Source of the DNA: Erysipelotrichaceae bacterium UBA4808
Lineage (GTDB): Bacteria > Bacillota_I > Bacilli_A > Erysipelotrichales > Erysipelotrichaceae
Direction of reading: 5' to 3'
NCBI GenBank assembly: GCA_002402585.1
Contig: DHGC01000079.1
Coordinates: 1-5,779 of the forward strand
DNA: 5,779 bases
The translations under genes and the position numbers were made by a program. The notes under the pieces were generated by a model. That model did no database searches and was not told the DNA's origin. It was given only the letters and a program-made list of their open reading frames with translations. Every line of letters starts with the position of its first letter. The first letter of the stretch is position 1. Positions 1 to 4,596 of the stretch are shown in pieces.

Positions 1-638
1 GTGTGTTGATTTTTATGGCAGAAGGTAATGAACATATCGTCAATGCGACATCGACAGGCATCAATGAAGCCATCGCTAAATTCAATGATCACATCATTGA
101 GAAAGTTGACAGTCAACTGATTGAAGATTGGTTCAACCACTTGAATTGGTCACAGAAAGACATCGATGATGAGTTTGAAGGCATGTTGGAAAATGATTCG
201 CATGCAGGCTTCACCACTGAAATTTCAGCGGATTGGGAAACCATTCCAAAGATCTATGCCAACGTGATGGAACGCGTACGAAATGAGTTCGATCGTGCCC
301 ATGATCTAACCATGTTGGGTGGACATTCATCCCACAGCTACATCAATGGAACCAACATGTACTTTGTGTATAACTACAAGATCAACTGTGAGCCTGAAGA
401 TGAAATGCGTGTCTATCATCATCCACTCCAAACCATCATTGTCGAAGAGACATTGAAGTTGGGTGGTTCGATGTGTCACCACCATGGTATCGGTAAATTC
501 CGTAACCAATGGACCAAAGAGGAACATGGATCGGCCTACTTTATGTTGGAAAAACTTAAAGAAGCGTTTGATCCTAAAGGCATCATGAATTTTGGGACGA
601 TCTTCCCACAAGAAGAAGGCATGAAGTATATTAAGTAA
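1..638 (+). CDS. ygcU: FAD-linked oxidase/dehydrogenase, YgcU-like (5' end outside window)
   Basis: This is the C-terminal part (211 full codons from base 3) of a flavoprotein of the GlcD / vanillyl-alcohol oxidase / alkyl-DHAP synthase superfamily. Such enzymes oxidise a hydroxyl-bearing substrate with bound FAD. Visible landmarks, counted from the codon at base 3, are GGHSSHSY near residues 106-113, GTNMYFVYNY near 116-125, the histidine cluster GGSMCHHHGIGK at 154-165, and the closing DPKGIMNFGT at 190-199. The HHHGxGK block and the DPxxIMN end are characteristic of the FAD-oxidase C-terminal domain. The GTG at base 3 is an internal Val, not a start: bases 1-2 end a codon, there is no ribosome binding site, and the FAD-binding N-terminal domain must lie upstream. 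From memory, E. coli YgcU has the same motifs (MLGGHSSHSY, GTNMYFVY, HHHGIGK) and is about 480 residues, so over half the protein is missing. The neighbouring ETF genes suggest that the ETF is its electron acceptor. The substrate is unknown. Confidence 0.88.
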   Translation, partial: VLIFMAEGNEHIVNATSTGINEAIAKFNDHIIEKVDSQLIEDWFNHLNWSQKDIDDEFEGMLENDSHAGFTTEISADWETIPKIYANVMERVRNEFDRAHDLTMLGGHSSHSYINGTNMYFVYNYKINCEPEDEMRVYHHPLQTIIVEETLKLGGSMCHHHGIGKFRNQWTKEEHGSAYFMLEKLKEAFDPKGIMNFGTIFPQEEGMKYIK

Positions 639-750
639 TTTGTATTATCATTCGCTGAATCATGCATCGTACTGATAATGCGTATTGAATAGGGGAAAGC
701 GCAAGACTGAGTAGAGCTTTAGGCGAGTACATAATAAACAAGGAGGGCCT
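639..750 (+). other. Leader between the oxidase and transporter genes
   Basis: This is the longest non-coding stretch in the window. No T-run terminator follows the upstream gene, so read-through is likely. The best promoter candidate is weak: TTCGCT at 651-656, a 17-base gap, then GATAAT at 674-679 (one mismatch to TATAAT, but a poor -35). Two short inverted repeats are visible: ATGCAT 662-667 with ATGCGT 678-683 (six pairs, one G-U, 10-base loop), and AAAGC 696-700 with GCTTT 716-720. Neither is strong enough to call a riboswitch or attenuator. It may be only a spacer, an internal promoter, or a folded 5' region of the transporter message. Confidence 0.25.
740..746 (+). promoter_or_regulatory. 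Ribosome binding site of the MFS gene
   Basis: AAGGAGG is a near-perfect match to the anti-Shine-Dalgarno complement and fixes the ATG at 751. The gap of four bases is slightly short. Confidence 0.85.
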
Positions 751-2028
751 ATGAGCCAGGAAAAATTAAGAAAATATTTTCAGTTCTTTTTGGTAGTATT
801 AGCTGCGGGATCAATTTATCCGTTGATCTATTTGAAGGGTGGATATCAAGAAACAATCTTGCAAGTCTTCAACATGACGAATGCTCAGCTTAATTCTATG
901 TATACAATTTTAGGATGGGTATTCGTGTTTGGATATATTCCAAGTGGAATCTTGAGTGATCGTTTCTCAGCTAAGAAACTGCTGGCAATGTCACTGTTCT
1001 TCACCGGTTTAGGTGGATTGTGGTTTGCACAAGTTCCGAATTATCAATTTGTCATGGTTATCTTTGCCGTATGGGGTTTCTTCTCCGTCTTCACATTCTG
1101 GAGTGCCCACATGAAAATCGTCAAACTCTTGGCAACCGAAAAAGAACAAGGAACCTTCTTTGGTGTCTTGGACGGTGGACGCGGTGTTGTCGAAGCATTA
1201 TTGGCGAGCTTAGCATTGTTCATCTTCTCGGGTATCTTGGGAAGCAGTATTGAAGTTGTGGATAAACGTGCCGCCTTGATTGCCGTTATCTACATGTATT
1301 CCTTTGTTTTGATCATCACTTCTGTCTTGATTTGGTTCTTCGTTCAAGATGACAAAAAAGTCTTGGCGTTGGATGCGGATAAGAAAGAAGCGCTTAAATC
1401 ACCTGAATTCAAATTCTCCGAATTGGGCAATTTATTCAAAAACAAAAAAGTCTATCTACTTGGCTTCATAATCTTTATGGGGTATGCAGTGTTCTGGACA
1501 TACTACTACTTATCATGGTTCTTGGAAGTTTACGTTGGCATCGATCCAGTTTCAGTTGCGGGCACCATGGTTATCGTATTGTGGATGCGTCCAGTGGGCG
1601 GGTTCATTGGTGGTTACTTAGGGGATAAGATTGGTAGAACGACAGTTCAAATGATCTCATTATCCGGTGCAGCCGCATGTCTCGTCGCAATCTCCGTTAT
1701 TCCTGTATTGGGCAATCAAGGGTTGTTCCAACCTCTAATCATTTTATTGGGTATCTTCCTTTATGCGATTCGTGGTACATACTGGTCTCTCTTGGGCGAT
1801 CTTAAGTTGGATGCATTGATTCTAGGAACCGCAATCGGAGCGATATCTTTCATCGGTTACTTACCTGACATCATCCTTCCTGGATTCAACACCTTCTTGT
1901 GGAACACATTCGGAGATATGGGTGGATTCAATGCTTATTTCATCTCCAGTGCAATCTTAGGTATAATTGGGGTTGTCTTAGTCTTTATCTTCAGAAATAT
2001 CATTAAGAAAGAAAACAAAGCAAGCTAG
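751..2028 (+). CDS. yqcE: MFS transporter, YqcE/YihN-like
   Basis: A 425-residue integral membrane protein of the major facilitator superfamily, probably importing the pathway substrate by cation symport. About 12 hydrophobic segments are visible, in two halves separated by a charged loop near residues 199-233 (Lys/Asp/Glu-rich). MFS motif A occurs in both halves: GYIPSGILSDRFSAKK at 61-76 (Gly, Asp70, Arg71) and GGYLGDKIGRT at 287-297 (Asp292, Arg296). A conserved-looking EQGTFFGVLDGGRG segment lies near 132-145. The tail is basic (KKENKAS). No signal peptide is expected. The start is set by AAGGAGG four bases upstream. It is followed after three bases by the EtfB start, so the two are probably translationally coupled. 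The length and N-terminus (a KYFQFFLVVLAAGSIYPL segment) resemble E. coli YqcE as I remember it; YihN is the alternative relative. The MFS assignment is secure, the orthology is moderate, and the substrate cannot be read from sequence. Confidence 0.85.
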   Translation: MSQEKLRKYFQFFLVVLAAGSIYPLIYLKGGYQETILQVFNMTNAQLNSMYTILGWVFVFGYIPSGILSDRFSAKKLLAMSLFFTGLGGLWFAQVPNYQFVMVIFAVWGFFSVFTFWSAHMKIVKLLATEKEQGTFFGVLDGGRGVVEALLASLALFIFSGILGSSIEVVDKRAALIAVIYMYSFVLIITSVLIWFFVQDDKKVLALDADKKEALKSPEFKFSELGNLFKNKKVYLLGFIIFMGYAVFWTYYYLSWFLEVYVGIDPVSVAGTMVIVLWMRPVGGFIGGYLGDKIGRTTVQMISLSGAAACLVAISVIPVLGNQGLFQPLIILLGIFLYAIRGTYWSLLGDLKLDALILGTAIGAISFIGYLPDIILPGFNTFLWNTFGDMGGFNAYFISSAILGIIGVVLVFIFRNIIKKENKAS

Positions 2029-2031
2029 AAA

Positions 2032-2829
2032 ATGAAAATCATTTGTCTCATCAAATTTGTTCCAAACATGGAAGACTTCAAATACGACTATGAACGCAAT
2101 GTGCTGATCCGGGATAAAATGAATCAGATTCTTAATCCTGAAGATGCCTGTGCCGTCGCATTTGCACTGAGTGTTAAAAAAGTTGAACCCTCAACAGAAA
2201 TTGAAGTTGTCTGTATGGGTCCACAAAATACCATTCCAAAATTGGAAGATCTCTTGAGACTGAATGTGAACCAGGCTACTTTGATCAGCGATCCTGCTTT
2301 CGCTGGTAGTGATACCTATGCCACAAGCAAAGTCTTGGCGCGGTATCTCGAGCAGAAACCGTATGATTTGATTTTGACGGGAACGCATACCTTGGATGGC
2401 GATACATCGCATGTTCCAGCACAAGTTGCTCAGTGGCTAAAACTGCCTCACCTTTCAAATATCATTAGAATCCAAAACGATAATATCGATTCAGGACGCT
2501 TGGAGCTCAGTGTGGACCATGAAGATAAAATCATGACCTACGCATTGAGTCTCCCAGCCGTGCTGAGTCTTCAAAAAGACTGCCCGTATAAATTGCCCTA
2601 TGTGCGCTATGAAGATCTCAATAAAAAGGTCTCCGACCGACTCCATGTGGTCAATTGTTTAGATTTAGGTTTAAGTAGAGATGAAGTTGGCTTTGATGGC
2701 TCAAAAACCAAGGTCATCAAGACGTTCGTCAAGCCGATGACACGTCAAGATAAGCTAGAAGTTTTCAACGATGAAACAGGGATTCAAGTGGTCTATGACT
2801 TTCTAAAAGAGAAAGGCTATCTATCATGA
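2032..2829 (+). CDS. ygcR: Electron transfer flavoprotein beta subunit (EtfB/FixA family)
   Basis: A 265-residue cytoplasmic protein, normal EtfB length, forming a heterodimer with the alpha subunit encoded next to it. Family signatures in order are: MKIICLIKFVP at the N-terminus, NPEDACAVAFAL at 35-46, VVCMGP at 59-64, FAGSDTYATSKVLA at 90-103, YDLILTGTHTLDGDT at 111-125 and LPAVLSLQK at 174-182. The AGSDT/ATS and DGDT elements resemble EtfB proteins of the clostridial, bifurcating type more than the mitochondrial type (which has DDD in place of DGD). This may mean the beta site holds FAD rather than AMP, which is unproven. The start is supported by the canonical N-terminus. It lies three bases after the transporter stop, with no convincing Shine-Dalgarno sequence, so re-initiation by ribosomes from the transporter gene is likely. 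The expected role is to take electrons from the FAD dehydrogenase at 1-638. The symbol is by analogy with E. coli YgcR. Confidence 0.9.
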   Translation: MKIICLIKFVPNMEDFKYDYERNVLIRDKMNQILNPEDACAVAFALSVKKVEPSTEIEVVCMGPQNTIPKLEDLLRLNVNQATLISDPAFAGSDTYATSKVLARYLEQKPYDLILTGTHTLDGDTSHVPAQVAQWLKLPHLSNIIRIQNDNIDSGRLELSVDHEDKIMTYALSLPAVLSLQKDCPYKLPYVRYEDLNKKVSDRLHVVNCLDLGLSRDEVGFDGSKTKVIKTFVKPMTRQDKLEVFNDETGIQVVYDFLKEKGYLS

Positions 2830-3758
2830 AGAAGATCCTTCTTTATCTAGAAGGTAATCGAGCTCAAGAACTCAGTCTACTGGGCGCTTGTGAACGTATG
2901 GTTGAGCATCAAGACCATCGCATCACGGCTGTTGGGATTAAAGATACTCTACCTTCAGGGAATAGTCTCTATGACGAAATCATTCAAATCGATGATTCAA
3001 TCAAAGCGTATGATACCCTGCAACTCTGCGAGCTTCTTGAACAGCTTCATTTAAAGCATTCCTACGATATCATTCTCTTTCCAGCAAGTCCGTTGGGACG
3101 CATCCTGGCACCCCGTCTAGCCATCGTATTGCACACTGGACTGGTAGCGGATGTGACCGACATCGTTGTGAATGGTGACGTCATCGAGATGGTTCGGCCA
3201 GCCTACAGCGGTAAACTGATGGCTCAGATCATCTCGACGAGTAAGGGTCCGCTCATGATGACCGTTCGATCCGGTGTCTTTACATCGAAGTCTACGATGT
3301 TGAAAGAGACGCAATATACGAGTTTTAATAGCGTTACACAAGGCTCAAAAATCAGTTTGCTTGAGACACATGACAAGCCAAGCTCCAAAGACATCCGAGA
3401 CAGCAAAGTACTTATATCAGGGGGTGGCGGTGTGCTTGAGCACTTCGATCGTCTTCATGAATTGGCGTTCGTACTCAACGCACAAGTCTCAGCAAGTCGA
3501 CGGGTTGTGGATTCAGGAGTGGTCCAACGTAAGATTCAAGTGGGTCAATCTGGAAAAACCGTTAGTCCCAAGCTCTACATCGCATTGGGTATCTCTGGTT
3601 CTGTTCAACACATTGAAGGACTAAAGAACGTGGAGACCATCATCGCCGTGAATACGAATAAACATGCGCCGATCTGTAGCTTAGCAACGATCGTTGTGGA
3701 AGGGGATGCGGTCGCATTTATCGAGAAACTCTTAAATAAGATAAAAATAACAGTTTGA
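2826..3758 (+). CDS. ygcQ: Electron transfer flavoprotein alpha subunit (EtfA/FixB family)
   Basis: A 310-residue partner of the upstream EtfB, overlapping it by ATGA (stop-start coupling), with an AAAGG nine bases upstream as a weak ribosome site. The N-terminal domain is the diverged alpha/beta half. The C-terminal FAD-binding domain is clear: SASRRVVDSG at 222-231, IQVGQSGKTVSPKLYIALGI at 237-256, SGSVQH at 257-262 and AVNTNKHAPI at 274-283. Equivalents of known FAD ligands of human ETF alpha are present (Ser224, Arg225, His262, Asn276, Asp294). Oddities: the usual QTG is QSG (Ser242), the usual GGRG is GGGG (199-202), and the usual NKDPxAPI is NTNKHAPI. There is no N-terminal ferredoxin extension such as that of A. 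woodii LctC. The product should carry the electron-transferring FAD and deliver electrons to a quinone reductase or another acceptor not encoded here. Leucine codons are mostly CTN, unlike the flanking genes. The symbol is by analogy with E. coli YgcQ. Confidence 0.9.
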   Translation: MKKILLYLEGNRAQELSLLGACERMVEHQDHRITAVGIKDTLPSGNSLYDEIIQIDDSIKAYDTLQLCELLEQLHLKHSYDIILFPASPLGRILAPRLAIVLHTGLVADVTDIVVNGDVIEMVRPAYSGKLMAQIISTSKGPLMMTVRSGVFTSKSTMLKETQYTSFNSVTQGSKISLLETHDKPSSKDIRDSKVLISGGGGVLEHFDRLHELAFVLNAQVSASRRVVDSGVVQRKIQVGQSGKTVSPKLYIALGISGSVQHIEGLKNVETIIAVNTNKHAPICSLATIVVEGDAVAFIEKLLNKIKITV

Positions 3759-3763
3759 ATTTC

Positions 3764-3770
3764 AAGGAGG
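3764..3770 (+). promoter_or_regulatory. Ribosome binding site of the SDR gene
   Basis: AAGGAGG lies seven bases before the ATG at 3778, optimal spacing. It selects this ATG over the in-frame ATG for Met8. Confidence 0.9.
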
Positions 3771-3777
3771 AAACACA

Positions 3778-4557
3778 ATGAATATTCAAGACTTCAATAT
3801 GGATTTCTTTTCTCTAAAAGGGAAAAACGCTTTGGTTACCGGTGGGAATAGTGGTTTAGGACAAGCCTTTTCCTTGTCACTTGCAAAAGCAGGTGCTAAT
3901 GTCATGGCCGCAAGCATCATGGATGATGGTGGTGAAACCCGTCAACTTGTTGAAGAAACAGGTGTTCGATATCACCATGTTTTCGCAGACATCACCGCAG
4001 ATGGTGAATGTAAACGTGTTGTGGATGAATGTGTCAATACTTTTGGTAGTATCGATATCTTAGTCAACTGTGCTGGTATCTGTATCAATATCGAAGATGT
4101 TACACAATTCACACGCAAAGAATGGGACAAAATGGTTTCCATCAACTTAACCGCTGCATTTGAGATGATTCACGAATCCTGCAAATACATGATCCAACAA
4201 AAGAGTGGTAAGATCATCAACATCGCTTCATTGTTTGCATTCTTAGGCGGCCAATGGTCACCTGCATATGCCGCTACAAAACATGGTATCGTTGGTTTGA
4301 CCAAATCCATGTGTGATGAATTGGCTCAATTCAACATTCAAGTCAATGCCATCGCTCCAGGTTATTTCGCTACGAAGTTAACTGTCAAAACACAAAGTGA
4401 TCCAGTCCGCAATGCAACCATACTTGCACACATTCCAGCAAACCGTTGGGGTTATTTAGCTGATTTGATGGGCACGTGTGTCTTCTTATCCAGTTCCGCT
4501 GCGAACTATGTTAATGGCGCAACGATTGTCGTAGATGGTGGTTACTTATTGAGATAA
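3778..4557 (+). CDS. ygcW: Short-chain dehydrogenase/reductase, YgcW/KduD-like
   Basis: A 259-residue classical SDR, typical length, expected to be a cytoplasmic tetramer that interconverts a hydroxyl and a keto group on a sugar or sugar acid using NAD(P). The Rossmann motif TGGNSGLG is at 21-28, DI at 71-72 and NCAG at 97-100 (usually NNAG). The catalytic tetrad is complete: Asn123, Ser151, Tyr164, Lys168 (YAATK). APGYFAT (193-199), HIPANRWG, DLMG and the C-terminal VNGATIVVDGGYL follow the pattern of 2-deoxy-D-gluconate 3-dehydrogenase KduD and gluconate 5-dehydrogenases. The N-terminal MDFFSLKGK followed by TGGNSGLGQAF and the block GGQWSPAY match E. coli YgcW as I remember it, which is closer than KduD. 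It starts 19 bases after the EtfA stop and ends in tandem stops TAA TGA. Cofactor preference is not clear from the end of beta-2 (MAASIMDDGGE). The family is certain, the substrate is not. Confidence 0.92.
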   Translation: MNIQDFNMDFFSLKGKNALVTGGNSGLGQAFSLSLAKAGANVMAASIMDDGGETRQLVEETGVRYHHVFADITADGECKRVVDECVNTFGSIDILVNCAGICINIEDVTQFTRKEWDKMVSINLTAAFEMIHESCKYMIQQKSGKIINIASLFAFLGGQWSPAYAATKHGIVGLTKSMCDELAQFNIQVNAIAPGYFATKLTVKTQSDPVRNATILAHIPANRWGYLADLMGTCVFLSSSAANYVNGATIVVDGGYLLR

Positions 4558-4580
4558 TGATGCGTCAAGCATCATTTTTA
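4556..4580 (+). terminator. Terminator-like hairpin between the SDR and kinase genes
   Basis: AATGATGC (4556-4563) pairs perfectly with GCATCATT (4569-4576) around a five-base loop GTCAA, and the run TTTTT spans 4575-4579. The stem begins inside the SDR stop codon. At eight pairs with few G-C it is weak for a full intrinsic terminator. A partial terminator, or a 3'-end stabiliser that lowers kinase expression relative to the upstream genes, is more plausible. The kinase gene starts 17 bases later with its own ribosome binding site and no obvious new promoter. Confidence 0.5.
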
Positions 4581-4585
4581 ACTGT

Positions 4586-4590
4586 GGAGG
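4586..4590 (+). promoter_or_regulatory. Ribosome binding site of the kinase gene
   Basis: GGAGG sits six bases before the ATG at 4597, normal spacing, and fixes that start. Confidence 0.85.
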
Positions 4591-4596
4591 TTAGAT

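Noticed and set aside
3..5. GTG at base 3 as a true start codon of a 211-residue protein
   Set aside because: There is no room for a ribosome binding site, and the protein would lack the FAD-binding domain. The sequence reads on as the interior of a longer oxidase, with bases 1-2 ending the preceding codon.
327..611. Minus-strand open frame inside the oxidase gene
   Set aside because: It is the antisense of a well-conserved flavoprotein domain, with no ribosome site and no recognisable product.
662..683. Short inverted repeat ATGCAT/ATGCGT as a terminator for the oxidase gene
   Set aside because: It has six pairs with one G-U, a ten-base loop and no T-run afterwards.
730..735. CATAAT as a promoter -10 box for the transporter gene
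   Set aside because: No acceptable -35 lies 16-18 bases upstream, and a start from it would fall in or next to the ribosome binding site.
2191..2424. Minus-strand open frame inside the EtfB gene, and similar antisense frames in the EtfA gene
   Set aside because: They are wholly contained within conserved ETF domains, and their translations show no family motifs or start signals.
3361..3624. Alternative + strand frame within the EtfA gene
   Set aside because: It overlaps the conserved FAD-binding domain in another frame, and no ribosome site or recognisable motif supports it.
3778..4557. Calling the SDR a true KduD (2-deoxy-D-gluconate 3-dehydrogenase)
   Set aside because: The C-terminal half is KduD-like, but the N-terminal and central motifs fit YgcW better, and there is no KduI, KdgK or pectin-degradation gene in view.
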